From positions 115,944-179,943 of the forward strand of contig JAXOFM010000006.1 of assembly GCA_044841755.1 (NCBI GenBank): a stretch of 64,000 bases of DNA. The letters are read 5' to 3'. Origin of the DNA: CAZAPO01 sp044841755. Its GTDB lineage: Bacteria > Bacteroidota > Bacteroidia > Flavobacteriales > Flavobacteriaceae. This document shows positions 26,632-34,840 of this stretch, piece by piece. The notes beneath the pieces were generated by a model, which saw only the letters and a list, made by a program, of their open reading frames with translations, was not told the DNA's origin and did not search any database. A program made the translations under genes and the position numbers. Position 1 is the first letter of the stretch, and the number at the start of each line of letters is the position of its first letter.

Positions 26632-27726
26632 TCATTTTTTGGAGAAAATTGAATTGATCAATCCGCTATTTACACCTTTGAAAAATAGCATTCTCAAGGT
26701 TTGAGGGTAAATGGATTTTATGGGATGCCTTATGGCTTCAATCATTTGTCCGAAGTGAAATACAGGAACATTACTAGCTTTTCCAGGTGCCAGATACCGC
26801 GTGGCACAACCAACGGTGAAATTTTCCAGATTTCTTACTGAATGCCACCACCAAGGTGGATTAAATAAAACATCACCCTCTTCCAGAACAACTTTGTAAA
26901 CGGGTATGAATATAAAGTATGGATATATTTCTTTAATGGCATCCCATTTGCTTAACAGCGATTTTTCTACGCCGGCGACCGCATAAACCCCATATTTGCT
27001 TAAAATTGGAGACAGTAAAGGAGTAAATGAAGGATGAATAAAATGCCATTCTTTGCGCCCCTTTATATTTAGAAAGATGTTGTCGCCATTTGCGCAATGT
27101 AAGGAAGTTCCCGTTTGATTCGATCGGGAGATAAACCATTGATCAATTAGATGTCTGCTCCCTCGAAGAGCTTCTATTTTTTTTCCGTTGCAGGATTCAT
27201 AAAAGTCTTTTTTCTTGAAGAGTAAATGATGATTGTTGATGTAGTAATTGTGGTATTTATCTGAGTTGCAGAAATCACTAATCGTCACGGTTTCTAACTT
27301 TACTTCCTCACCAATTAAACTGGGAATATCAGGTGGAATACATTGAACTTTTTTGTTTCCATAATTCGCTGTCAACCACGATTTAGACCAGTGCCTACAA
27401 GCATCGGAGTTTTTGATATAACCTCTCAGCACTATGGGCATATTCACCTTTTTACGCCATCTGGAAAAACTTTTTGCTGGTATATCAATTGTGGCTACTT
27501 CAGGTAATGAGATAGGTTCAAAATATTCCGTGTTGTTCTTAAATGTAAACTCCTTTAATAGCGATTCATTTAATCGCTGATCTTTATGATACCTTTGATT
27601 CTTTCTAAGAATGAAGTCTTTGGTAAAACTAAGAGCCCATTTAAACTTGGTCTTTGCAGATAATTGACATTCAGGAATTGTTGTATTATCAAGTATAACT
27701 TGTTCAAAAGATTTAATAGGAGTCAT
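26632..27726 (-). CDS. JmjC-like cupin domain protein
   Basis: A 364-residue protein convergent with the MMPL gene (5 bp between stops). The central region matches cupin_8/JmjC hydroxylase-like proteins: MPIVLRGYIKNSDACRHWS, TSLHCANGDNIFLNIKGRKEWHFIHP, EGDVLFNPPWWWHSVRNLENFTVGCATRY. In active Fe(II)/2-oxoglutarate enzymes the first motif is HxD/E. Here it is His210-Cys-Ala212, so the acidic ligand is missing, while the distal His295 and a following Arg310 are kept. It could be a non-catalytic binding protein or a halogenase-like or altered-metal enzyme, since halogenases also lose this acid (replaced by Ala or Gly). Proximity and base use suggest it belongs with the biosynthetic operon. Confidence 0.75.
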   Translation of the reverse strand: MTPIKSFEQVILDNTTIPECQLSAKTKFKWALSFTKDFILRKNQRYHKDQRLNESLLKEFTFKNNTEYFEPISLPEVATIDIPAKSFSRWRKKVNMPIVLRGYIKNSDACRHWSKSWLTANYGNKKVQCIPPDIPSLIGEEVKLETVTISDFCNSDKYHNYYINNHHLLFKKKDFYESCNGKKIEALRGSRHLIDQWFISRSNQTGTSLHCANGDNIFLNIKGRKEWHFIHPSFTPLLSPILSKYGVYAVAGVEKSLLSKWDAIKEIYPYFIFIPVYKVVLEEGDVLFNPPWWWHSVRNLENFTVGCATRYLAPGKASNVPVFHFGQMIEAIRHPIKSIYPQTLRMLFFKGVNSGLINSIFSKK

Positions 27727-28102
27727 ATTATTTATAATACAATTAACATCATTCCACTCCCTTTAAGATAATAAATTATATCCTATAATTTTAATTTAAG
27801 TTATTACCATATCATGCGAATCAAATATGCATTTACAGGAGAACTTTATAAGGAGGTTGGATACCTTCAAAATTTGTTCCCTATTTGTAACTCAATAATG
27901 AGAAACCATTATGAAAATTGAGATAATATATTTTGTATCGGGAAGTAAATTGTTCTACCAACGTGATGAATAATGCACTTTCTACAGCGAAAAGTAACTT
28001 AGGTTTTGTAACCTATTTGTGCCAGTAAGGCTAGGAGATGGAGATACCATAAGCAACAAGAATTACCTTCAGTATTCGAATATAGACAATAAGGCTATTC
28101 TT
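27727..28102. other. 376-bp non-coding interval between cupin and DUF6090 genes
   Basis: The cupin promoter should lie at its left end on the minus strand, but no clear TAnnTTTG was found. The middle contains one copy of a 71-bp repeat (see 27882-27952). The rest shows no open frame, tRNA or terminator that I can support. Confidence 0.5.
27882..27952 (+). repeat. Direct repeat, copy 1 (71 bp)
   Basis: Aligns without gaps to 31594-31664 with 59 of 71 identical bases by eye. The best conserved core reads ATTGAGATAATA, then ATTTTGTAT and GGGAAGTAAATTG. Weaker similarity seems to continue about 40 bp further right. The two copies flank the DUF6090-DUF418-AraC segment. Origin unknown. Confidence 0.75.
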
Positions 28103-28900
28103 CTACAAGTAACTATCTTCAATATATTCAGTCAAACCTTGAGAAAAATCTATAACGCCGTTTGCTACTTCAACAATCCAAGCGGATTCACGAATTAATT
28201 TCTTCAATAAATATATACGACTGTTGTTTTCTCGAATCACATACAGGGGATCATCTAATTCTGAAAACATACTTGTAAATAGCCCTTCTTGTCCTAATGA
28301 GCTTTCCCATTCATCTATTTGAGCATAAAATTTGCTTTGATTTTGATCTCCTAAACGATGTGACCAATATTCGTAATATTCATTAATAGCAGTCTTAAGT
28401 TCATGATTATCTATAAAAGAAAATATACCTATACTTTTTAATTCGTCTAAAGTTGATGTATTCAGGTTCTGAGTAGTAGATCTATGTGTCCACAAAAACG
28501 CTAGATTAATAAATTCTCTGTCATAATTCTCTGGAATTTCCTTCGCCCAAATATCACTTGGAATATATTCAGGCATAAAAATCTCATCGTTTGTGGGATC
28601 ATAGATGTCTTCCCCAACTTGAGAAAGTAAATATTGCATTGAATGAAATCTAAAACTATGGGTGATAATTACGTTTCTCATTACGTCTTGATCTTTTTTA
28701 AGATCTTCAACAAAATTTTCTAAATAAATAGAAACGGTGTTTTCCTTTATTAAAGATTCATTATAATTATTAACTTTTAAAGCAATAAGGATACCTATTA
28801 CCACCAGGAAGATTTCCCCAATGGCATATAATAAGTATTTGCTAAATTTATTTTTGAGCAGCGTTCGGATCCTATATTTTCTAAATAGTTTGGCCATCAT
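28103..28900 (-). CDS. DUF6090 family membrane-anchored protein
   Basis: A 265-residue protein with the typical start of DUF6090 proteins: a basic segment KLFRKYRIRTLLKNKFSKYLLYA followed by one membrane helix GEIFLVVIGILIALKVNNYNE at about residues 28-46. The large C-terminal helical, exported or cytoplasmic domain contains YLENFVEDLKKDQ and many charged residues. The family occurs in multiple copies in Flavobacteriia genomes and its function is unknown. No partner can be inferred beyond location between the two copies of the 71-bp repeat. Confidence 0.82.
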   Translation of the reverse strand: MMAKLFRKYRIRTLLKNKFSKYLLYAIGEIFLVVIGILIALKVNNYNESLIKENTVSIYLENFVEDLKKDQDVMRNVIITHSFRFHSMQYLLSQVGEDIYDPTNDEIFMPEYIPSDIWAKEIPENYDREFINLAFLWTHRSTTQNLNTSTLDELKSIGIFSFIDNHELKTAINEYYEYWSHRLGDQNQSKFYAQIDEWESSLGQEGLFTSMFSELDDPLYVIRENNSRIYLLKKLIRESAWIVEVANGVIDFSQGLTEYIEDSYL

Positions 28901-28922
28901 ATTAAAGATTATTCGATTTAAC

Positions 28923-29039
28923 TTAAATTCCGGTTATTATTTGCTTTCCACTTTTAAGCTTGACATTCTCTGTGATGTGTTCTTGTCCAAATACTGAAAT
29001 AGAAAATAGTAGCATGAATAAATAACTAATTTGCTTCAT
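28923..29039 (-). pseudogene. 38-codon remnant with signal peptide, probably a truncated secreted protein
   Basis: An ATG at 29039 opens a 38-residue frame: a signal peptide MKQISYLFMLLFSISVFGQ, then EHITENVKLKSGKQIITGI and a stop. The start overlaps the last codons of the DUF418 gene upstream, in the arrangement of a coupled operon. A complete signal peptide followed by only about 19 residues looks like the 5' end of a larger exported protein whose remainder was deleted. A genuine small secreted peptide is the alternative. Confidence 0.4.
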
Positions 29040-30189
29040 GACGATGTTGTTTTGATTGATAGCTCAATTTTCTCCAGATGTATTCAATAGGTCCTTGCTT
29101 AAAATTATTTAGCCATACATATGACATTATAGATTGTAGAACGAATAATACTAAAGCCAGCAGGAGGGTTTCTCCCATCGTAATCGTTCCATACAATTTG
29201 AATAAGCCTGTACAATGGAAAATGACTGTGATATAAAAAACAGACTGCATAATATAATTGGTAAGTGCTGTTTTGCCAACATACTTGAACCATGATAATA
29301 GCTTCTTACCTTCATTTGACCTGAAAAGTTTTAGGAAAAGAGAGATATAAGCCATACTCTGTAATAACATGCCAATGACTATTGCAAACGGAATCCATAA
29401 TTGCGGAATATCAAGTTCCAGTTTCCCAGATATGACTTGATAATAGGTATAACTAGCCAATAAGCCCACTGTAAGACCTAAAATAATAAACCAATTGACC
29501 AATCTTTTGAGATTACTTGGAGATAGAAAGTACTTAGTTTTTCCTAAAATAAGCCCAATTAACATATTACCAAATGTAAAACATAGCGTTAGTGGCATAT
29601 CACTCATAAAATTACTCCATGGTGCTACAATGGCGTTAATCTTTAAGTATTCTACATACGTAATTGTTGTCGACATTTGATCCCATAACGCAAAATCATA
29701 GCTATAGCTAGCCCAACCTAAAGCGCTATTGCCAATAAAAATAGCTCCGGTAAAAAAGACGTTAAAAATTAGTGCAAGAATCAAAAGTCTCTTTAAGGAC
29801 CACTTTCTAATCATCAGCAAGAATGCACCTCCAAAGGCATAGGACATAATAATATCACCATTCCATATAAGAAAACAATGTATCAAACCAATAATAAAAA
29901 GTAGTACCATTCGTTTTAGAAAATAAGATTTGAATTTGATACCTTTTTGTTCTGCTCTAGTCATCTGAATATAAAATCCAAAACCAAAGAGCATTGAGAA
30001 AATGGTTATGAATTTCTTGTCTATTAAAAGATGGTACAAGAATGTCAATATGGAATCTGAATTTGATGCTACGGCCGTATCAGTAGAATAAGAAATGTTT
30101 GCCAGCAAAACACCTAAAAGGGCAAAACCTCTCAAGGCATCAACAATTTCGATACGTTTGTTTCCAGCAATTGGTTGAAATGTTTTCAT
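29026..30189 (-). CDS. DUF418 family membrane protein (YeiB-like)
   Basis: A 387-residue polytopic membrane protein, about ten hydrophobic helices. The N-terminus RIEIVDALRGFALLGVLLANI is the hallmark R-x(5,6)-D-x-LRG-x-A-x2-G-x3-N of DUF418 and acyltransferase_3-like proteins, and KKFITIFSMLFGFGF follows. The C-terminal block VGKTALTNYIMQSVFYI and GPIEYIWRKLSY completes DUF418. E. coli YeiB is a homologue of unknown role; distant relation to membrane acyltransferases suggests acyl or lipid handling. It is preceded by the AraC gene with the same orientation. Confidence 0.88.
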   Translation of the reverse strand: MKTFQPIAGNKRIEIVDALRGFALLGVLLANISYSTDTAVASNSDSILTFLYHLLIDKKFITIFSMLFGFGFYIQMTRAEQKGIKFKSYFLKRMVLLFIIGLIHCFLIWNGDIIMSYAFGGAFLLMIRKWSLKRLLILALIFNVFFTGAIFIGNSALGWASYSYDFALWDQMSTTITYVEYLKINAIVAPWSNFMSDMPLTLCFTFGNMLIGLILGKTKYFLSPSNLKRLVNWFIILGLTVGLLASYTYYQVISGKLELDIPQLWIPFAIVIGMLLQSMAYISLFLKLFRSNEGKKLLSWFKYVGKTALTNYIMQSVFYITVIFHCTGLFKLYGTITMGETLLLALVLFVLQSIMSYVWLNNFKQGPIEYIWRKLSYQSKQHRHEAN

Positions 30190-30354
30190 CGTTTTTTGAT
30201 TTGTGAAGAAGTACTTTCTTCGATTAATTAAATCAAAATTAGATAGACCAATTATTCTTTAAAAACATTAGGTGTGCTGGATACTGAATATAGGACAAAA
30301 GTGCGCTTTTCTACACGATTCAGGACATCGATCCGTACGAAAAGAGACATTTGC

Positions 30355-31476
30355 TTATTGATTTTTCCTAAAATGACCGGGAGATTTTCCTAGTTTCTTA
30401 TTAAATGCGGCATACATGGCGGAGCGCGATTTGAATCCAGCATCCAAACCAATTCCCTCAATAGAAAGTGAATTTTTTTTATCGTTCTCAATTATTTCGC
30501 GTGCCTTATCTACTCGAAAATTGTTTACCCACTCGTTAAAGTTATACCCCAAATTACTATTTACGCAAGAAGAGATTAAGCGCGGAGAAATGTCTATGCT
30601 TTTAGCAAATTGACTTATAGTTAAATCTTGATCGAGAAAGTATTCTTCCTCTTGCATTAGTTGCACAATCTTTTGACTTTGATCTATAGTGCACTTATAA
30701 TCTCCCACTTTTTTAGCACTGGGTTTTTCCTTTAGTACACTTTTAGGTAGTTTTTTAAATAAATCTGGGTTTTGATATGCCTTATAGCTAAAGAAGTAGA
30801 GAAATAATGCAACAAAACCCCAGGTAATTAATTCTAAAGTCGTATAAAATCCTGTATTCAAAAAAATCCTTACAACATTAATGGTCCATAAAAGTGTTGC
30901 TGGAATAAGCATGATTATTATCTGCCACAACCATTTTATTTGTAATAGTTGTAAATCTGAGTATTCCTGTTTTACGATTTTTTGGTAATCATAGGTCTCT
31001 TTTATAGTAACACAAATAGCAAAAATTGATAATAAGGTAGCATATGTCTGCTGATATAAATGAATCTGATCCAGTGTTTCGAATCCAAAACTTTTTAATA
31101 AGGTCGATGAATTGAAAAAATGAAGATATAAACTAACCAAAGTAAATGCACTGACGAGGATACCAAAACCATAATTGAATTTTAAAAACATCTTATACTT
31201 GTGTGAACTCCCTATTTTCACCAAAATAAAATGCATAAAAAAAAGCGGCATAAATACCTTTACCTCAGGTGTCGTAAAATATCCCGAAATATTATATGTT
31301 CCGATGTGTGTATAAGGCAAAAAAGTGTTAAGAGCTTCTATTAACAGGCTTATGAGAAACATTCCCAAAAGGAAATTTGAAAAACTCTTATATTTTTTCG
31401 AAAAAATATATATGAGCGCAAGAAAAAAGCCTTGCAAAACAGCTGCCCAAAGAATAACATTTAAGATTCCTGACAT
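30355..31476 (-). CDS. AraC-family regulator with membrane N-terminal domain
   Basis: About 373 residues from the ATG at 31476; a TTG 15 bp upstream is possible. Residues 1-235 contain roughly seven hydrophobic helices (FFLALIYIFSKKY, FLLGMFLISLLIEAL, FMPLFFMHFILV and others), a 7TM-like sensor module. Residues about 270-373 hold two helix-turn-helix motifs of the AraC type: LTISQFAKSIDISPRLISSCVN and SIEGIGLDAGFKSRSAMYAAFNKKLGKSPGHFRK. This membrane-embedded AraC layout is common in Bacteroidota, where signals perceived in the membrane control DNA binding. Target unknown; the DUF418 gene next to it is an obvious candidate. Confidence 0.88.
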   Translation of the reverse strand: MSGILNVILWAAVLQGFFLALIYIFSKKYKSFSNFLLGMFLISLLIEALNTFLPYTHIGTYNISGYFTTPEVKVFMPLFFMHFILVKIGSSHKYKMFLKFNYGFGILVSAFTLVSLYLHFFNSSTLLKSFGFETLDQIHLYQQTYATLLSIFAICVTIKETYDYQKIVKQEYSDLQLLQIKWLWQIIIMLIPATLLWTINVVRIFLNTGFYTTLELITWGFVALFLYFFSYKAYQNPDLFKKLPKSVLKEKPSAKKVGDYKCTIDQSQKIVQLMQEEEYFLDQDLTISQFAKSIDISPRLISSCVNSNLGYNFNEWVNNFRVDKAREIIENDKKNSLSIEGIGLDAGFKSRSAMYAAFNKKLGKSPGHFRKNQ

Positions 31477-31593
31477 AGCGGGTAAATTCAAGCTTTGTAT
31501 TGCTTGCCTACAATAATAAAATAAAAATCAATCAACTAGATCAAAAATAAGCATTTATAATGTTATGCTTGAATTCCTATAAAATTCATTACA

Positions 31594-31664
31594 TATTTGT
31601 ACTTCAATTTATATAAACCACTATAAACATTGAGATAATACATTTTGTATTGGGAAGTAAATTG
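31594..31664 (+). repeat. Direct repeat, copy 2 (71 bp)
   Basis: Same orientation as 27882-27952, 59 of 71 bases identical by eye. Marks the right side of the DUF6090-DUF418-AraC block. Confidence 0.75.
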
Positions 31665-31808
31665 CCTAATCAACATTATTACTTCAATTAGTGTACAAGC
31701 AAATATATTATATGTTGGGACAAATTTGTTCATCGATATATATCTGCCACTCACCTTTACTTAAATTCCTTTTGACTAAATTTAATGACCTAATTTATTA
31801 CCTAATTT

Positions 31809-31816
31809 TATTTTTG
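31809..31816 (+). promoter_or_regulatory. Probable -7 box of the H-NOX signalling operon
   Basis: TATTTTTG fits TAnnTTTG and lies 23 bp before the first ATG of the operon. No convincing -33 element was seen. Confidence 0.45.
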
Positions 31817-31838
31817 AGCATAATATTGATAGCAAAAA

Positions 31839-32249
31839 ATGAAAACTTTAAAAATCCTTCTAGTTGAAGATGATACTATTGAAGTAATGAAATTAAAAAG
31901 AGCAGTAGATACCCTAAATTTAAACCACGATATTTTACATGCTAGTAATGGTGAAGAAGCATTGGAGATGCTCCAAAATAAAAATTCTTTACCAAACATT
32001 ATTTTATTAGATCTTAATATGCCAAAAATTAATGGCTTAGAGTTTCTTAAAATTCTTAAGAGTGATAGGCAATTGCACTTTATTCCTACCATTGTACTCA
32101 CTACCTCATTGAATAAGCGTGATGTATTAGAGTGCTACAAAATTGGGATAGCAGGCTATCTATTAAAACCTTTAAAATATGATGAATATGTTTCAAGGAT
32201 TGAGAAATTATTGTCATATTGGAGTATAAATGAATTAATAATCGCGTAA
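31839..32249 (+). CDS. Single-domain response regulator (CheY/Rcp1-like)
   Basis: A 136-residue receiver domain with no output domain. The acidic pocket is VEDD, the phosphoacceptor Asp58 lies in ILLDLNMPKINGLEF, the switch residue is the Thr of VLTTS, and the conserved lysine is in LLKPLKYDEY. The last codon overlaps the start of the H-NOX gene (TAATG), so translation is coupled. It probably accepts phosphate from the histidine kinase two genes downstream, by analogy with H-NOX circuits that feed several response regulators. Confidence 0.92.
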   Translation: MKTLKILLVEDDTIEVMKLKRAVDTLNLNHDILHASNGEEALEMLQNKNSLPNIILLDLNMPKINGLEFLKILKSDRQLHFIPTIVLTTSLNKRDVLECYKIGIAGYLLKPLKYDEYVSRIEKLLSYWSINELIIA

Positions 32250-32788
32250 TGAAAGGCATAATTTTTACCGAGTTTTTAGAATTGGTTGAAAAGAAGTTTG
32301 GATTGACTATGGTGGATAAAATTATAGAACAATCTGATTTAGAATCTGGTGGTATATATACTTCTGTAGGTACCTATGAATTTGGTGAAATGCTTCAACT
32401 TATATCACACCTTAGTAATAATACGGATATATCTGTTGACGATTTGTTACTGGTATATTCCGAACATTTATTTGCCGTTTTAATTAAATCATACCCCAAT
32501 TTAGTCAGTCATTACAAAAATCCTATGGATTTACTTGCGTCTATAGAAAATCATATTCATGTTGAAGTTAGGAAGATTTATCCAGACGCACAGTTCCCAA
32601 CATTCGAATTAGAAGAGCGAACTGATACCAAAATGATTATGGTCTATAAATCTAGTAGAGCTTTATATATGCTTGGAAAAGGGCTTATGTTAGAAATTTT
32701 CAAGCTTTTCAAAGTTCCTGTTGATATTGCAATTGAAAAATTAAATGAAGAGGGTACCATAGTGCGTTATGTAATCAATAAACAGTAG
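32249..32788 (+). CDS. H-NOX (haem nitric oxide/oxygen binding) sensor protein
   Basis: A 179-residue haem sensor. The N-terminus MKGIIFTEFLELVEKKFG, the proximal haem ligand His104 in HIHVEVRKIYPDAQFPTF, and the haem-propionate motif Y-x-S-x-R (Tyr133, Ser135, Arg137 in YKSSRAL) are all intact. The spacing from His104 to IYP equals that in soluble guanylate cyclase beta. There is no distal tyrosine that I can assign, which fits facultative-aerobe H-NOX proteins that bind NO and exclude oxygen. In other bacteria NO-bound H-NOX inhibits a kinase encoded beside it and alters biofilm formation. Here the kinase follows after 7 bp. Confidence 0.95.
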   Translation: MKGIIFTEFLELVEKKFGLTMVDKIIEQSDLESGGIYTSVGTYEFGEMLQLISHLSNNTDISVDDLLLVYSEHLFAVLIKSYPNLVSHYKNPMDLLASIENHIHVEVRKIYPDAQFPTFELEERTDTKMIMVYKSSRALYMLGKGLMLEIFKLFKVPVDIAIEKLNEEGTIVRYVINKQ

Positions 32789-32795
32789 ATAATGA

Positions 32796-34511
32796 ATGAG
32801 TCAAAAAGAATTAGACATATTAAAAAGAGCGTTAGCTCGTGAACGTAATTCTAGAAAAGCTGCCGAGAAAATTCTTGAAAAAAAATCTACTGAGCTTTAT
32901 GAAGTTAATAAAAAGCTAGAACAGTCTCATGAAGAACTTACCCAGCTCTATAGCCAAACCTCTTCGCAACTTCAGGGTGTTTTTGAGAACATTGTTGATG
33001 CATATGTGATCAGCGATTTAAAAGGTAATATTCTAAAATTGAATGATGCTGCTTTAAGATTATTGGATTTTGAGAATGGTTATTCCAACATGCATATAAT
33101 GGACTTAATAGACCCATCAGATTTTGAGAAAACCAATATAAAGTTTGAAGATCTTCTTAATGAGGGGTCAATTACCGATTTCATTATTAAAATTAACACA
33201 AACAAAAAAGTACAAAAGTTAGTTCATGTTAACGCAAGTATTATTTATAAGAATGGTGTTCCAATTGCAATGCAAGGCATTGTTCGAGATATAACTTTAG
33301 ACAGAGAAAAGAGTTTGACTATCGAAATGATAAATGAAGTAGCAAGAAGCATCTTAGGGAAAGTTGATATATATGAAATAGCTTGGGAAATAACAGGTAG
33401 CATATCAGGATATTTAGGAACAAATGATTGTGTAATATATATTTTGGACGATAAGAAGAAGGTACTTGAACAGATTGCTGCATATGGACAAAAGATCAAT
33501 GCTAAGAATGAAATTGAAAATAAAATTACAATTCCTTTGGGGGAAGGCATTGTTGGAAAAGTTGCTTTAACTGGAATTTCAGAAATCATTAATGATACCA
33601 GCTGCGACAAGAGATATATTGTAGATGACCAGCAAAGGCTGTCAGAAATAACGGTTCCAATAATTTATGATGACAAGGTCATAGGTATTATTGACTCCGA
33701 ACATGCTAGTAAAAATTATTTTAATCAGAAGCAATTAGAGATCCTTCAAAGTATTGCTAGTATAGTATCAATGCAACTCTATAGTGCGATCAATTTAAGA
33801 GAAAAACAAAAAATTGAACTGAAGAATAGGTTATTACTTGACAAACTAGAGAGAAGTAATGACGAACTACAAGAATATGCACATATGGTATCGCACGATT
33901 TAAAATCACCGCTTAGAAGTATCGATGCTTTAATTAGTTGGATACGTGAAGATAACCAAGGTAAGCTAGATGATATAACTAATAAGAATTTTGATTTGAT
34001 TGAATCCACTCTGGAGAAAATGGAAAATTTAATCGCTAGTGTTTTAGAGTATTCTAGTATTGGTTATGACGGCTTCGATGATCGTGAAATTAATCTTAAT
34101 AACCTTTTGAACGAAATTGGGCAAATAATGCTCATTCCTGATCATATTACCCTAAAGATCTTAAAGGAACTCCCTATAGTTATGGCTGATAGTGTACAGA
34201 TGCAGCAATTATTTCAAAACCTTATAAGTAATGCCATTAAGTATAATGATAAAGAAAACGGTCTAATTGAAATTGATGTTAAGGAGTATGATGAGAAATT
34301 TGAATTTTCGGTTAAGGATAACGGTGCAGGTATAGATTCAAAGTATCATGATAAGATATTTAAGATATTTCATACGCTTAACAATAACAAAGAAGCCACT
34401 GGTGTTGGCTTATCAATAGTTAAGAAAATAGTTTCTCATTACGAAGGTGAACTCTGGTTAGAATCTGAAAAAGGTATGGGAACAACCTTTTATTTTACAC
34501 TAAGAAAATAA
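32796..34511 (+). CDS. PAS-GAF sensor histidine kinase (H-NOX-associated)
   Basis: A 571-residue soluble kinase, no membrane helix. Residues 1-55 are a coiled coil and about 60-165 a PAS domain (ENIVDAYVISDLKGNILKLNDAALRLL, AMQGIVRDIT). About 175-340 is a GAF domain (GEGIVGKVALTGISEIINDTS). The HisKA site His367 lies in AHMVSHDLKSPLRSID. The HATPase domain has N-box LFQNLISNAIKYND, G1 VKDNGAGID and G2 TGVGLSIVKKIV. It lies between H-NOX and Hpt genes and is expected to be controlled by the H-NOX protein and to send phosphate on to the receiver, Hpt and LytTR proteins of the operon. Confidence 0.94.
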   Translation: MSQKELDILKRALARERNSRKAAEKILEKKSTELYEVNKKLEQSHEELTQLYSQTSSQLQGVFENIVDAYVISDLKGNILKLNDAALRLLDFENGYSNMHIMDLIDPSDFEKTNIKFEDLLNEGSITDFIIKINTNKKVQKLVHVNASIIYKNGVPIAMQGIVRDITLDREKSLTIEMINEVARSILGKVDIYEIAWEITGSISGYLGTNDCVIYILDDKKKVLEQIAAYGQKINAKNEIENKITIPLGEGIVGKVALTGISEIINDTSCDKRYIVDDQQRLSEITVPIIYDDKVIGIIDSEHASKNYFNQKQLEILQSIASIVSMQLYSAINLREKQKIELKNRLLLDKLERSNDELQEYAHMVSHDLKSPLRSIDALISWIREDNQGKLDDITNKNFDLIESTLEKMENLIASVLEYSSIGYDGFDDREINLNNLLNEIGQIMLIPDHITLKILKELPIVMADSVQMQQLFQNLISNAIKYNDKENGLIEIDVKEYDEKFEFSVKDNGAGIDSKYHDKIFKIFHTLNNNKEATGVGLSIVKKIVSHYEGELWLESEKGMGTTFYFTLRK

Positions 34512-34513
34512 TT

Positions 34514-34831
34514 ATGGAACAACCTAACTTATCATATATTTATGGCATGTCTGGAGGTGATGAAACTTTTGAGAAGAAAATAATTGATATTATAAAAAAA
34601 GAATTGCCACAAGAGAAAGATGTGTATTACCTTAATATTCAAGCCAACAATTATAAAGAGGCCGCTAAGAATGTGCATAAGCTTAAACATAAAATTAGTA
34701 TTTTAGGACTAGTTAGCGGTTATGAAGTAGCAGTGAATTTTGAAAATAATCTCGAAATTGGACGTAGAGATGGGCAAGAGGAGTTTGAAGCTATTTTGGT
34801 AAACATGACAAATTTTTTAGATAACCTATAA
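34514..34831 (+). CDS. Histidine phosphotransfer (Hpt) protein
   Basis: A 105-residue helical protein. The phosphotransfer histidine is His55 in NVHKLKHKISILGL, matching the Hpt motif HxLK(G/H). It lies 2 bp after the kinase gene and 9 bp before the LytTR gene, so it is placed to shuttle phosphate between the kinase or the single-domain receiver and the DNA-binding regulator. Such a free-standing Hpt gives a branched or multi-step relay. Confidence 0.88.
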   Translation: MEQPNLSYIYGMSGGDETFEKKIIDIIKKELPQEKDVYYLNIQANNYKEAAKNVHKLKHKISILGLVSGYEVAVNFENNLEIGRRDGQEEFEAILVNMTNFLDNL

Positions 34832-34840
34832 ACCTACTTT

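Larger units (their letters stand above)
31477..31838. other. Interval of about 360 bp with repeat copy 2 and a promoter
   Basis: Holds the second copy of the 71-bp repeat (31594-31664) and the promoter of the signalling operon at its right end. A 63-codon frame on the minus strand crosses the repeat, but it looks like chance. Confidence 0.5.

Noticed and set aside
31563..31754. 63-codon frame on the minus strand
   Set aside because: It runs through the second copy of the 71-bp repeat, and copy 1 at 27882 has a stop in the same frame. No motif or start context supports it.
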